From positions 43,307 through 107,306 of the forward strand of contig CAVPXC010000028.1 in assembly GCA_963709505.1 (NCBI GenBank): a stretch of DNA of 64,000 bases. The letters run 5' to 3'. This document shows, one piece after another, positions 19,304 to 29,403 of this stretch; positions within the stretch are counted from its first letter, which is position 1; the number at the start of each line of letters is the position of its first letter. This stretch comes from CAVPXC01 sp963709505. GTDB lineage: Bacteria; Chloroflexota; Anaerolineae; JAAEKA01. The notes below the pieces were generated by a model. It saw only the letters and a list, made by a program, of their open reading frames with translations, did not search any database and had not been told where the DNA came from. The position numbers were made by a program, and so were the translations under genes.

Positions 19304-19410
19304 CCACGCCGCCTCCGGTCCGCGCCGCCTCTGCTCCACGCCGCCTCCGGTCCGCGCCGCCTCTGCTCCACGCCGCCTCCGGTCCGCGCCTCCGCCAGTC
19401 CGCGGTTCTC
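19304..19410. repeat. 32-bp tandem repeat with a dispersed tail
   Basis: Units starting CCACGCCGCCTCCGGTCCGC begin at 19304, 19336 and 19368, giving an exact 32-bp period over about 2.8 units. The tail at 19379-19410 (CGCGCCTCCGCCAGTCCGCG and flanks) recurs inverted at 42481-42512 with one or two mismatches. The region 19114-19428 otherwise holds no gene. Confidence 0.75.
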
Positions 19411-19428
19411 AGGTCAGAGTAACCCACC

Positions 19429-20601
19429 CTACTGCCGGCCCAGCACCATGACCGCCATATCGTCCGACTGCACGGCGCCTCGCGTGAAGTCGTGTACGTC
19501 GCCCAGAATGGCGTCCCGCATTTCCGCCGCCGCCCTGCCGGTGTTCCTGCTGGCCATCGCCACCAGGCGGCTCAGGTCGTAGAAGTCCCCGTCAGCGCTC
19601 TGGGCGTCGGTCACGCCGTCGGTGTAGAGCAAGAGGACATCGCCGGACGCCAGGTGCACGCTTTTCGACGACCACACACCCTCCTCGCTGACTCCCAAGG
19701 GCAGGCCGGTGTTTCGCAACAACTGAGTCCTGTCGGGCTCGTTGGGACGAAGCAAGATCGGCGGGTTGTGGCCGGCGTTGCTGTAGACCAACGTTCCCGA
19801 CTGCGGGTCAAGAATCCCTAGGAACACGGTCACGAACTGGTCAGCCGTGGCATACTCCAGCAGGCGTTGGTTGACTGCCTGGCAGGCCAACTCGGGGTCG
19901 TTAGGGTGTTGCCCGGTGTAAGCGCGCAGCAGTGCGCAGCTCATAGCCATATAGAGCGCTGCGCCTACGCCTTTGTCCACCACATCGGCGATGAGCAGGG
20001 CCAGCCTGCCAGTGGGCAGTAAGACAACATCGTAGAAGTCACCTGAGGTCGTGCGGGCCGGGATCAGTGTCACCGCAAGCTGCCAGCCGGGCAACTCCGG
20101 CAGGTTTCGCTGCATGAAGCTGGCCTGTACTTGCGCGGCCAAGGCCAACTCGCGCTCCATCCGCTGGTTGGCGTCCTGAAGATTGCGCTGCAGCCGGCGC
20201 AGCGCCAGATGCGTCTCGACCCGGGCGATCACCTCTTCCAATTGGAACGGCTTGGTGATGTAGTCGACCCCGCCGGACGAGAAGGCACGCATCTTATCCT
20301 CGATGTCGTCCAGCGCGCTGATAAAGAGGATCGGGACGTCTGCGGTCTTGGGATTGGCCTTCAACTGCTGGCAGACCTCGAAGCCATCCATCTCGGGCAT
20401 GCGGATATCCAGCAGAATCAGGTCAGGCGGAGTCAGTTCGACCGAAGCAAGGGCGCGTGGGCCGCTAGTCACCGCGCGCACGCCATACCCACGCTCGCCG
20501 AGAATTTGCGACAGCAGGCGCAGATTGGCGGGACTGTCGTCGACCAGTAGGATGTTCTCTGGGTTCCCAAGCGAAGCTACCAATCTGTCAGCGTGTTGCA
20601 T
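19429..20601 (-). CDS. Response regulator with PP2C-type (SpoIIE/RsbU) phosphatase output
   Basis: A 390-residue two-domain protein. The receiver domain (about 15-135) has the acidic pair in 'ILLVDDSPANLR', phospho-acceptor Asp in 'LILLDIRMPEMDGFEV' and Lys in 'YITKPFQLEEV'. A coiled linker (about 136-170) leads to a PP2C serine phosphatase ('TSGDFYDVVLLPTGRLALLI', 'ADVVDKGVGAALYMA', 'LLYTDGVTDAQ', 'DDMAVMVL') with the metal-binding Asp residues. Such proteins usually dephosphorylate an anti-anti-sigma factor. No RsbV/RsbW partner is near. The large hybrid kinase upstream (21460-25622) is a candidate phosphodonor. Confidence 0.9.
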   Translation of the reverse strand: MQHADRLVASLGNPENILLVDDSPANLRLLSQILGERGYGVRAVTSGPRALASVELTPPDLILLDIRMPEMDGFEVCQQLKANPKTADVPILFISALDDIEDKMRAFSSGGVDYITKPFQLEEVIARVETHLALRRLQRNLQDANQRMERELALAAQVQASFMQRNLPELPGWQLAVTLIPARTTSGDFYDVVLLPTGRLALLIADVVDKGVGAALYMAMSCALLRAYTGQHPNDPELACQAVNQRLLEYATADQFVTVFLGILDPQSGTLVYSNAGHNPPILLRPNEPDRTQLLRNTGLPLGVSEEGVWSSKSVHLASGDVLLLYTDGVTDAQSADGDFYDLSRLVAMASRNTGRAAAEMRDAILGDVHDFTRGAVQSDDMAVMVLGRQ

Positions 20602-20612
20602 GTGATTACGCT

Positions 20613-20948
20613 CTAGAGGTACTCAACGTGTCCCAGCATATCTTCTGGAGTCAAGACGCTGTGAATCAGTTCAAGCCCCTCGATCACCTATCGGTTTGAG
20701 CGCGTTCCCTTGCGGGCATATGCGATCCCGGCATGTTCCCCTGTCCGCGATACGATGACCAGAAAGTCCGTATCCTGCGTGAAGATCGCGCGGCCTTCCC
20801 GCCTGGCATAGGCAAGTTGTTCAAGGTCACTCGCCCCCAGGAGTTCAGCATCCTTGGTGGTCGTTACATCGATTCCGCGCTGACGAAGTCCAGATGCTAT
20901 CACCAGATTGATATTTTCGTCCAGATGGAAGCGGATACCCTCAGCCAT
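20613..20948 (-). pseudogene. DUF5615 PIN-like toxin with in-frame stop
   Basis: The PIN-like start 'IRFHLDENINLVIASGLRQR' and acidic 'AIFTQDTDFLVIV' are intact, but TAG at 20688-20690 stops the frame after 86 residues. The same frame then continues with the family C-terminus 'VIEGLELIHSVLTPEDML' to TAG 20613-20615, giving 111 residues, the expected length. The segment just before the stop also differs from the usual xIGE/D, so a small local rearrangement is possible. Overlaps the DUF433 gene by 8 bp. The C-terminal helix is probably lost and the toxin inactive. Confidence 0.65.
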
Positions 20949-21303
20949 GATTCGCTAGTCTTGGCTGCAACTTGGAGGGAACACTTTGCTTCAACTTCTC
21001 GGCTTCGGCCAAGTCCTGAGCCTCGCGCGCGTCGATTTCGGCGCGATGGTCATAATAGAACGCAAGCGCCGCGTGAACCTGAGCGTGCGTCAAGTCATAG
21101 TCCTGCACGATTTCGCCAATGGTTCGATCCTGTTTGAGATACCAGAAGGCAACATCGGAAACCGTGATGCGACGTCCGGCAATTCGAGGCTTGCCCCCCC
21201 TTACGCCAGGTGTCTGCGTAACGTGTTGATCATGAATAAATCTGTCTTTGCGTCGGGTCTTTCTCGGTTGCCCCTGATTGTCTGGGACGATCTGTGTCTG
21301 CAT
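20941..21303 (-). CDS. DUF433 antitoxin-like DNA-binding protein
   Basis: A 120-residue protein with the DUF433 pattern 'GGKPRIAGRRITVSDVAFW' followed by 'GEIVQDYDLTHAQVHAALAF' and 'YYDHRAEID', a winged-helix-like antitoxin fold. A non-conserved basic N-terminus of about 30 residues suggests that a later start may be used. DUF433 genes usually precede DUF5615 toxin genes, as here, with an 8-bp overlap. Likely represses its own operon. Confidence 0.78.
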   Translation of the reverse strand: MQTQIVPDNQGQPRKTRRKDRFIHDQHVTQTPGVRGGKPRIAGRRITVSDVAFWYLKQDRTIGEIVQDYDLTHAQVHAALAFYYDHRAEIDAREAQDLAEAEKLKQSVPSKLQPRLANHG

Positions 21304-21459
21304 AATTGACTCATCCTATCGGCTGCATATGCTCAGAGTACAGGTAGTACGATAATACTACATCGTGTGGGCAAGCCTTGTGGTCGTCGAGGACAAGCAA
21401 AGGGCCATGCTATTGTGCCCGTTCATTGTCGTTAGGCAATTATATCATCGCAAATGGCA

Positions 21460-24400
21460 TCAGCCAAGGGCCGAGCGCATACTATGGATGGCCGCCAGGA
21501 TACGCTCGTGCTCGAAGCGCCTGGACAGGCGGATGATGGCATCGGCCAGCTCGGGGTCTTGGGAGGCGATCTGCCCGGCCAGCCGGTCGATGGCTTCCAG
21601 GTCGCCCAGAATGGTGGCATGTTCCAGCTCAGCTAGCCAGGCTGGGTCGGCGGCGCCGAGCCGCGTTGCCAAGAATGCGTCGTCGTTGGCCGAACCTGGC
21701 TCGACCGCAGCCGAACCCTGCGCAGCGGCGACTGGCCCAATGTCTTCGTACACGTAGCGCACGCCTAAGTGCTTGGCGATCATGTCGAGCAGGTCTTCCT
21801 CGTGGAAGGGTTTGCGCATATAGTCATCGCAGCCCTCCGAGAGAATCACCGCCTTGTCTTCCTCCAGGGCGCTGGCGGTAAGGGCGATCACGATCGTCGC
21901 CATGCCACGAGTTGTTGCCTTTATGCGACGGGTGGTCTCGTAGCCGTCCATCACCGGCATGCGCATGTCGAGCCAAATCAGGTGCGGCTCCCACTCCTCC
22001 CAGGCCGCCAGCGCCTCGACGCCGTCGGCTGCCTCGCGCACCTCGAAGCCAATCGGGCGGAAGATCTTCACCAGTAGCTTGCGATTGACCTCAGAATCGT
22101 CGACCACCAGCAGGCGGTAGGCCGGCTGCCCCGGCTCCAAGCCAACGACACGGCGGGTGGGCGGCGGTTTTTCCAGGTCGCCAATGCTAATGGCTTCCAA
22201 GGGCAGATCGAACTGGAAGTTGCTGCCTTTGCCGATCTCGCTGCTCACCCGGATCTCGCCGCCCATCAGGCGCACGTATTGCTGGCTGATCGCCAATCCG
22301 AGGCCGGTTCCCTCTGCAGCTTGCTGACCAGTACTCGACTGGAGGAAGGGTACGAAGATCTGTTGAATCTCGTCGGCGGGGATACCAGAGCCGGTATCCT
22401 CAACTTGGAAGCGCACCCAAACGCTAGGCGTTTGCCCCGAACCAAGGGGTGGTGAGGCTGTGTGCACACGCAGCACGACGCGCCCTTGCTCGGTGAACTT
22501 GACTGCGTTCCCCAGCAGGTTCATCAGTACCTGGCGCAGTTTGCCGTCGTCCGCGGTGACGTAGCGCGGCACGCCCGGGTCGAGGTCCAGGTTGAGCGTT
22601 AGTCCTTTCTGCTCGGCGCGCAGGGCGAACATCTCTTCCAGGCCCTCCAACATGCGCACCAGGTCGAAGCTGCGCTGGTTCAGTCGCGTCCGTCCGGCCT
22701 CGATCTTGGACATGTCAAGCACGTCGTTGATAAGGCCCAGCAGGTGCTCGCCGCTGCGGTGGATGATCTCGATGTCCTGTTTGTGGTCGGCCGGCAGGCG
22801 TTTGTCGCGGGCCATGATTTGGGTAAAACCGAGGATCGCGTTGAGTGGCGTGCGGAACTCGTGGCTCATGTTGGCCAGGAAGGTGCTCTTAGCCCGGCTG
22901 GCGGTCTCGGCCGCGTCCTTGGAGTGTTCAAGTTGGATCATTGTCTCGCGCAGCTCGTGGGTCCGTTGCTCGACCTGGACCTCCAGCTTTTGTCGCTGCT
23001 GCTCCACCGCGCGGATACGCAGCAAGAAGACCCCTGAGATGCCTCCGATCACACAGGCGGCCACAAGCAGGCGGAACCAGCTGGTCTGCCAGAAGGGCGG
23101 CGGGATGATGATTCGCAGCGACGCGCCCTGCTCGTTCCAGACGCCGTCGCTGTTGGTCGCCTTGACCTGAAAGGTGTAGTCGCCGGGCGGCACATTGGTG
23201 TACGTAGCAAAGCGGCGGTTGCCGACGTCATTCCAGTCCTTGTCCAGTCCCTCCATTTTGTAGGCGTACTGGATTTGCTCGGGGGATGAGAAGTGCAGGG
23301 TCGAGAATACGAACTCGAAGAAATCATCGGTAGGTTCGAGTTGAATCGCCGTCGTCCTCTCCAGCGGCTGCTGTAAGGGCGAGTCCGGTCCGATCGGCAC
23401 CGGCTGGCCGTAGATCTCAAAGTCGGTGAGCACGACCGGGGGTACGAAGGGGTTATCTTGGACAAGTCCGGGATAGAACGCGTTGATCCCGTTGACCCCG
23501 CCGAAGAACATCACACCTTCCTCGTTCTCGAAATAGGCCCACTGATTAAACTCACTGCCCTGCAGGCCGTCCGACCGGTCGTAGTTCTTGAATTTCAGCG
23601 TTTTCGGGTCGAATCTGGCCAGGCCCTTGTTAGTGCTCATCCACAGGTGGCCCTCGTCGTCTTCCAAAATACCATAGACGAAAGTCGTTGGGCAGCCCAT
23701 TCTTCTCCCGGTAGGCGATGAAGGTCCTGCTCGCCGGCACGTACTTGTTTAGCCCGCCCGTAGTGCCGATCCACAGCGTGTCGTCCTGGCCCTGGTAGAT
23801 GTCAAGAACAACGTTGCTACTCAGGGTAGTCGGGTCGCTGGGGTCCTTCACGAAACGCCGGAAGCGCCGAGATTGCCGGTCCATGAGGTTCAGCCCGCCG
23901 TTCAGTGTGCCGATCCATAGATTTCCTTGGGCGTCTTCGAAGATCCTCGAAACGAAGTTGCCACTCAGGCTGGTGGGATCCTGAGGATCGTTTTGGAGCG
24001 GTGGCTGCTGCGTGCCGGTGGCGCGGTCGAATTGGATCAACCCCTGAGCCGATCCCAGCCAGAAATTGCCCTGGCTGTCGTCGTAGATGGCGTTGAGCAT
24101 GGGTGAAGGGAAAGACTGAAAGGTTTCGGTCTGCCGGTCGAAGCGGCTGAGGCCAGTCGGTGTACCCAGCCACAGCGTGCCCTGGCGGTCCTGATAGACG
24201 ACGTAGACGGCGTTGTTGCTCAGGCTGGTTGGGTCCTTGGGATCGTTGAGATAGTGTTTCCACGTGCCGCTTTCATAGTCGAAGCGGTTCAAGCCGCCGT
24301 CGTTGCTGCCGATCCACAACGTGCCCTGGTCGTCCTCGAGAATCCCCCAGATCGCGTTGCTGGACAGGCCATTTTTCGTTCCGGGATCGGCGCGCAGCAG

Positions 24401-25622
24401 GAGGAACTTGTTTTTGTAGGAATCGTAGGTATCCGCTCCGGTGCCGAACATGCCAAACCAGAGAATCCCCGAGCTATCCTCGAAGATCGAGGAGACGTAG
24501 TCGGTGCTGAGGCTGCTTGAATCGAGGGGGTCATGCTGATAGCGGGTGAATTTGCCGGTCTGGCGGTCGAACAGGTGAAGCCCGCCGCCCTGCGTCCCGA
24601 CCCACAGGTGGCCAGCGCTGTCCTCGAAGATGGGCAGGATATTGTTGTGCGCCAGGGTGGTGGGGTCGTCGGGGTTGCTCACGTAGTGGGTGAACGTGCC
24701 CGTTTGGGCGTCCAGCCGGTTGAGCCCGCCGGCGAAGGTACCGACCCACAACGTTCCCTGGCGATCGATCAGCAGGCTGGTCACCGAAACGTCGTTCAGG
24801 CTTCTCGAATCGTTGGGGTCGATTTGATAGCGGGTAAATTGGCCGGTGACGGGGTCGAGCCGGTTCAGCCCGCCTCCCGTGGTCCCCACCCACACCTGGC
24901 CGTCGTCGCCGGCCAGGACAACGGCGATGTTGTTGACGCTCAGACTGCGCGAATCGCCAGGAACGTTAAGGTAGCGGGTAACCTGGCCGGTTTGGGGGTT
25001 CAAACGGTTGAGCCCGGTATTGTTGGTGCCGGCCCAGACGATGCCCTGGGCGTCGACGTCCACGGACGAGACCGAGTTCTCGCTGAGGCTGTTGGGATCG
25101 GCGGGATTATTCAGATAGGCGGTGAACTGGCCAGCTTGGGGGATCGTAGCGATTTAGCCCGCCGTCGGCGGTGCCGATCCAGATCTCGCCGGTGGGGGCT
25201 TTGTCGATCGAGGCGACGAAATTGCCCTTTAGGCTGTTGGCCGACTGGGGATCGTCCTTGAAGACCTTGAACTCATAGCCGTCATAGCGGTTGAGTCCAT
25301 CCTGGGTGGCCATCCAGAGGAAGCCTTGGTCATCTTGGACGAAATCGAGCACGACGCTTTGTGACAGGCCGGCTTCAGGTGTGAGGTGGTCGAACCGAAG
25401 CGGCTTGCCCTGATCGGCCAGGGCCGCCAAGGTGGGGGGCAAGGACTGTGATGAACGTGTTGGGGCAGAGACGCTGGTAGGGGGCGCGGTCGCTTGTTGG
25501 ACCGCGGGTTCAGTAGGGCGATTGCATGCGGCAACCGCAAACAGCGCGATCGCGATGATGCCGAACAGGGATATCTTGGCAAGAAGCCTTGATCGTGGAT
25601 GCGGACGATACCGGTGTATCAT
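21460..25622 (-). CDS. Hybrid histidine kinase with extracytoplasmic beta-propeller, two frameshifts (about 25140 and 23680)
   Basis: Three minus-strand frames join into about 1387 residues of a one-protein two-component system. Start ATG 25622 gives a lipoprotein-like signal ending 'FAVAAC'. Then come many two-component-propeller repeats of the form 'GTLWVGTFAGGLNRLD' (about 60-790), a Y_Y_Y domain ending 'GDYTFQVKATNSDGVW', one membrane helix ('LLVAACVIGGISGVFLL'), a coiled coil, HisKA with 'FLANMSHEFRTPLNAILGFT', HATPase_c and a receiver ('LIWLDMRMPVMDGYETTRR'). Frames break at a run of five Cs (four expected, about 25140) and at TTTCGTC (TTTGTC expected, about 23680). The propeller suggests sensing of oligosaccharides, as in Bacteroides HTCS. 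Confidence 0.83.
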
Positions 25623-25716
25623 ACGGCAACACCTCGTTGTCGATGCCGTCACAGAAGGAACCACAAATTCGCCAAATGACCCACTATGCTCTATTGTACC
25701 ACAGGGTTGGTTCCCC

Positions 25717-25902
25717 ATGAAGTACGAGTTTTTTGTTTGGACTCCTGTCTTCTATGATGGTACAATGTGTGACGAGACGGGCTTGAGGCCGCTGCCTCAC
25801 CGTGTATTGGAACTGGATTGCCAATTCCATCTGCAAGCCTATCGCATGCGTACTTTGGAGGAAATGTGCGCTGACACCCTGACACTGGAGCAGGAAACCT
25901 AG
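25717..25902 (+). CDS. Short hypothetical ORF divergent from the hybrid kinase
   Basis: A 61-residue frame starting 'MKYEFFVWTPVFYDGTMCDE' and ending 'CADTLTLEQET'. No family is recognised and there is no convincing ribosome-binding site. It could be a remnant like the genes that follow it. Confidence 0.25.
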   Translation: MKYEFFVWTPVFYDGTMCDETGLRPLPHRVLELDCQFHLQAYRMRTLEEMCADTLTLEQET

Positions 25903-25937
25903 GGCTTGCTGAGCCACATTCTGGGCGGAGGAATGCT

Positions 25938-26245
25938 ATGAGTGAGTCGAAAAGATCGGAAGAATCGGACAAGTCAGGCAGGTCGGACAGGCTAGATAAA
26001 CCGGACCAGCCCGACCGCGTCCTTCCGCCCCACGGCGGGTATCGCAAACTGCGAAGCTTCCAAACGGCGGAGCTGGTGTATGACGGCACGGTCATCTTCT
26101 GCGATCGCTTCATCGAAAAGCGTTCCCGCACTCATGACCAAATGGTTCAAGCCGGCCGAAGCGGGCGCCAGAATACCGCCGAGGGCAGCATGGCTGCCGC
26201 GACCTCGAAGAAAACTGAGCTCAAGCTGACCAATGTGATATATCT
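25938..26245 (+). pseudogene. Four-helix-bundle suffix domain protein, 3'-truncated
   Basis: After a charged low-complexity start the frame contains 'GGYRKLRSFQTAELVYDGTV' then 'CDRFIEKRSRTHDQMVQA', 'GRSGRQNTAEGSMAAATSKK' and 'TELKLTNV', the conserved core of four-helix-bundle suffix proteins (S23-related). Homology stops at about 26238, where the sequence switches to an unrelated SWIM-type C-terminus in another frame. The remaining helices are missing. Confidence 0.6.
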
Positions 26246-26988
26246 ATCTGGCCGAAGCGGAGGGGCAGACCAATCTTTACGTCAACATGCTGGCCCGCAG
26301 CGGCCAGGTGGCGCGGGCTGTGGCCGAAGCCAGAGAATACCTTGTTTCGCCGGCAGAGACCCTGTTGTTGACCCAGGTTTTGGTTGAGCAAGGAGAACGC
26401 GCCGCGGCACTGGCGGTCGCCGCGCATGGACTTAATCTGACCGAGGACTGGAATAAGAATGCGTTGGCCCGCTGGACGGTGACGCTTGCGCAACAAGCCG
26501 ATGACTCGGCGCTGGCGCTGCGCGCGGCGCAGGTTGCCTTTCTCAACGGGTTTGAGTTGGCCGATTACAAGATTGTCGAGAACCTCGCGGGAGTTGAGTG
26601 GCCGGCGATCAAGGCCGGGCTACTCCAACGCATGGAGCAATCCATGGCCTACCGCAAGATTGATATCTACCTGTACGAGCACATGCTGGTGAAAGCAATG
26701 GCGGCCGTCGACCGATCACCATACAACCCCGATCTGGGGCGGGTGATCCAGGCGACACGCGCGGAATACCCGGATTGGGGCATCCAACACTGCAAGCGAC
26801 AGGCCGAGAACATCATGGACGCCGGCAAGGCAAAGAACTATGACGATGCTGTCTCCTGGCTGCGCATCGCTCACGACATCTATGTCCAGCACAACCGCCA
26901 AGCGGAGTGGCAGGGGTATATGGTGGGCCTGCTCGACTTGCACGCGCGCAAATACAAGCTCGTGCCGATGCTGCGCGGGATTCGGTAG
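26239..26988 (+). pseudogene. SWIM zinc finger family protein, C-terminal remnant
   Basis: From 'YLAEAEGQTNLYVNMLARSG' onward the frame matches the helical-repeat C-terminus of large SWIM zinc-finger proteins, ending 'AEWQGYMVGLLDLHARKYKL' and 'VPMLRGIR'. The SWIM zinc finger itself and several hundred upstream residues are absent, and an in-frame TGA lies at 26236-26238. ATG 26287 could start a 233-residue product, but the gene is best seen as a 5'-truncated remnant fused to the four-helix-bundle fragment. Confidence 0.6.
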
Positions 26989-27237
26989 GCTTTTGGCTCG
27001 AATCTCACCAGACGAGATCGCTTGCTTTGATCTGGATGCGTGGCAAACAGGCCGAGATTTGGGAGGAAGCGGTGGAGGCTGAGTCGTTTGTTTGACGACA
27101 TCATAATATTGTTGTATCCTCTAGCTGAGGCGAGAGGCCGAAACCACGAGTGAATACGTCGCCCAACGTAGCTCCAAGCCACTGCTTGTAGCCCGTTGAT
27201 CCGTTAATTTAGCGACAGAAGACTTAAGGCGCTACTC

Positions 27238-27351
27238 ATGCCCGATCCTGAACCCACCCCCCAACTCACCCCTGCCGCCGCTGCGCTGTGGCGAAACGTT
27301 CCGGCCTGGGCGCAGGCGAAGGTGCTGTCAAACGTGTTTTGTTCCCGCTGA
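27238..27351 (+). pseudogene. N-terminal fragment of an unrecognised small protein
   Basis: Reads 'MPDPEPTPQLTPAAAALWRN', then 'VPAWAQAKVLSNVFCSR' and a stop. The pattern 'LW..VPAWAQ.K.L.NV.C' looks like the start of a zinc-ribbon-type protein whose second Cys pair should follow; instead the frame ends at the point where a minus-strand HTH fragment begins. Confidence 0.3.
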
Positions 27352-27500
27352 TGGAACGCTTTTCACTCAGTAGTTCATGAATCGTCTGGCGCGATACGCC
27401 GAGGGCCGAAGCTAGCGCGGTGGCAGTCAAATCGTAGTCAGCTACAAGGCGTTCAGCTATGCGATCAAGTGCGCAGGGCGGCCAGCCTGCGTCTGGACGA
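27330..27500 (-). pseudogene. HTH (Xre/HigA-like) fragment
   Basis: On the minus strand an open stretch reads 'ALDRIAERLVADYDLTATAL', then 'ASALGVSRQTIHELLSEKRS', a typical helix-turn-helix of HigA/Xre antitoxins. No start codon with ribosome-binding site and no complete domain is seen. It lies tail-to-tail with the fragment at 27238. Confidence 0.4.
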
Positions 27501-27511
27501 GTTGGTGGGAG

Positions 27512-27991
27512 GTGAGCTATCTCATCCTGTCGGTGGCGAGCGTGGATGCTATGATGCTTGCCGAGGCGTATTCCTGCATGGTGGGTAAATGGCGGCGGGT
27601 TCTGTCGGCCTACGCGGTCTCGAACGCAGCGGCCTACGTTGTCATCGTGCTGATCGGAGCGTTCATCCCCGTCAAGTTCCTCATTTCCTTCGAGCTGCTG
27701 ATCCTCTTCGCAGCGCCGACAGTTCTGATCTTTTTCATTCTGAACGGTTGGCGGTATTATCGGTTTAGGGATGGCATGGACTTGGCTCTGCTTGGCGCAT
27801 GGACGTGGCTGGCCATCACCCTCGGCGCGTATTTCCTCTACCTGATGCTGGGTATCACGCAGTCCTTGTGGGCCAGGGGCATCTGGTTCTCCGAAAACAA
27901 CGTCCTACACATCGGCCTGATCGTCTGGATGATCTACCTTGTACGGGTCGTGGCGCATCGGGTAAAGGACGCTTCAGGGATGCCGAGCTGA
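27512..27991 (+). CDS. Hypothetical membrane protein with four to five helices
   Basis: A 159-residue protein, mostly hydrophobic: helices around 'AYVVIVLIGAFIPV', 'LISFELLILFAAPTVLIFFI', 'LGAWTWLAITLGAYFLYLML' and 'VLHIGLIVWMIYLVRVV'. Start GTG 27512 is directly preceded by GGGAG. The family is not recognised. The GT2 gene begins 57 nt downstream, so the two may be co-transcribed. Confidence 0.6.
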   Translation: MSYLILSVASVDAMMLAEAYSCMVGKWRRVLSAYAVSNAAAYVVIVLIGAFIPVKFLISFELLILFAAPTVLIFFILNGWRYYRFRDGMDLALLGAWTWLAITLGAYFLYLMLGITQSLWARGIWFSENNVLHIGLIVWMIYLVRVVAHRVKDASGMPS

Positions 27992-28048
27992 CGTCATTCC
28001 GGAGGCGGGTGGCAGTTGGTGGTCGATACTCTTGCGAGGCTGACACAT

Positions 28049-29041
28049 ATGGCTCTTGTTAGCATCATCATGAAGGTCTGGAATGCCCAGGAGCATGTCC
28101 GGCTCTGCCTGAAGACCTTGTTGCAGCATACGAATGACCCGTTCGAGCTGATCGTGGTCGACAATGGCTCGAAACCGGAGGTCGTGCAGTTCCTGCGCAC
28201 TGTAGCGAGCGGCGATCCGCGCATCCGGCTGGTCGAAAACCCGACCAATCTCGGACCAGGGCACGCCAACCGGCAGGGAGTGGAATTGGCCAAGAGCCGC
28301 ACGATCTGTCTGATTGACAGCGATGTGCTCGTGCCGCACCGTTGGTTGGCGCGGCTGGTCGCTGAGTTCGAGAAACATCCCGAGGTAAAGCTACTGGCCC
28401 CGCTGAACTATCACCAGACGCTGAGCCATCCTTTCGGAGCTGACAACAGCGCCGCCGCCTGGTTCAAAACCAAGAAGGACCAGCCTCAACTTAGCCCGCT
28501 GCGGCAGTTTCATTTTTACTCCGGGGGCCTGAGCATCGACGAGTTCGACGAACTCATGTGCAGCACCCACGCGCGCGACCTGGCTGTGTACACCTGCCCG
28601 CCTATGTTCGTCGGCACCAATTGTGCCTTATTGGACGCCGACTTCGTCGCCGCGGCGGGTGGGGTGGCAGACCCGCGCTTTGAACGCTACGGCAGCGAAG
28701 ACGTCGATCTATGCTGGCGGATCGGCGAACAGGGCGGCCGGATCGCGCGCACCAGCGCGGTCTATGTCCATCACTTCCATAACTCGAGCCTCATCGACAA
28801 TGAGGTAGATGCGGAGGCAGCCCTGCGGAAGGCCAACCATATCCTCTACGCCAAGTGGAGAACGCAACTGATCGGCCTGGTGCAGGCCGAAATCGCGCGC
28901 GGGGGTTCGCTGAGAGACTACTTGAGCGCGCATTTCATCTTTCAGCCCTTATCACACCATACATCGTTCATTGCAGACCTGCGCGCGGCCACTCAGCGCG
29001 CGGACATCCCTGAGCAGATCGTCTGGAAACCGAAACCGTAA
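28049..29041 (+). CDS. Glycosyltransferase family 2
   Basis: A 330-residue GT-A enzyme beginning 'MALVSIIMKVWNAQEHVRLC' with 'FELIVVDNGSKPEVVQFLR', the metal-binding 'ICLIDSDVLVP' and acceptor-side 'GSEDVDLCWRIGEQGGRI', the GT2 (rhamnosyl-transferase-like) layout. An in-frame GTG at 28016 would add 11 residues; ATG 28049 fits the family better. The substrate is unknown. It is away from the polysaccharide cluster and next to a small membrane protein. Confidence 0.85.
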   Translation: MALVSIIMKVWNAQEHVRLCLKTLLQHTNDPFELIVVDNGSKPEVVQFLRTVASGDPRIRLVENPTNLGPGHANRQGVELAKSRTICLIDSDVLVPHRWLARLVAEFEKHPEVKLLAPLNYHQTLSHPFGADNSAAAWFKTKKDQPQLSPLRQFHFYSGGLSIDEFDELMCSTHARDLAVYTCPPMFVGTNCALLDADFVAAAGGVADPRFERYGSEDVDLCWRIGEQGGRIARTSAVYVHHFHNSSLIDNEVDAEAALRKANHILYAKWRTQLIGLVQAEIARGGSLRDYLSAHFIFQPLSHHTSFIADLRAATQRADIPEQIVWKPKP

Positions 29042-29078
29042 CATTACCACAGTGATCATTCCGCCCCTGGAAGGTTGT

Positions 29079-29282
29079 ATGAGCTTACCGCAACGCAGCG
29101 AAATCCGAGCCGGACTGAAGGTGCAGATCGTCGAAAAACAGAACCAGCGCAGTGGCGCAGTGACAGAAGGTATTGTTGCCCGCATCTTGACGAGCAGCCC
29201 AACGCATCCTCACGGCATCAAGGTGATGTTGGAAGACGGCCGGGTGGGACGGGTGAAAGCGATCTTGACGACCGAGGCATGA
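29079..29282 (+). CDS. YwbE family protein (DUF2196)
   Basis: A 67-residue beta-rich protein, 'RSEIRAGLKVQIVEKQNQRS', then 'GAVTEGIVARILTSSPTHPH' and 'GIKVMLEDGRVGRVKAI', matching YwbE along its whole length. Start ATG 29079 has AAGG upstream. Function unknown; the fold is KOW/SH3-like, so nucleic acid or ribosome binding is conceivable. Confidence 0.85.
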   Translation: MSLPQRSEIRAGLKVQIVEKQNQRSGAVTEGIVARILTSSPTHPHGIKVMLEDGRVGRVKAILTTEA

Positions 29283-29403
29283 GATCGTACCGCTTGCGCG
29301 ACTGAGGCCACGACCTCTGCCTTTCATTTTGCCGACACAAAAGGTTTCATTTAGCCGGCACTCAAGTTTTCATTTGGCCGAAGCTGGTGTATAATGAGTT
29401 GCC

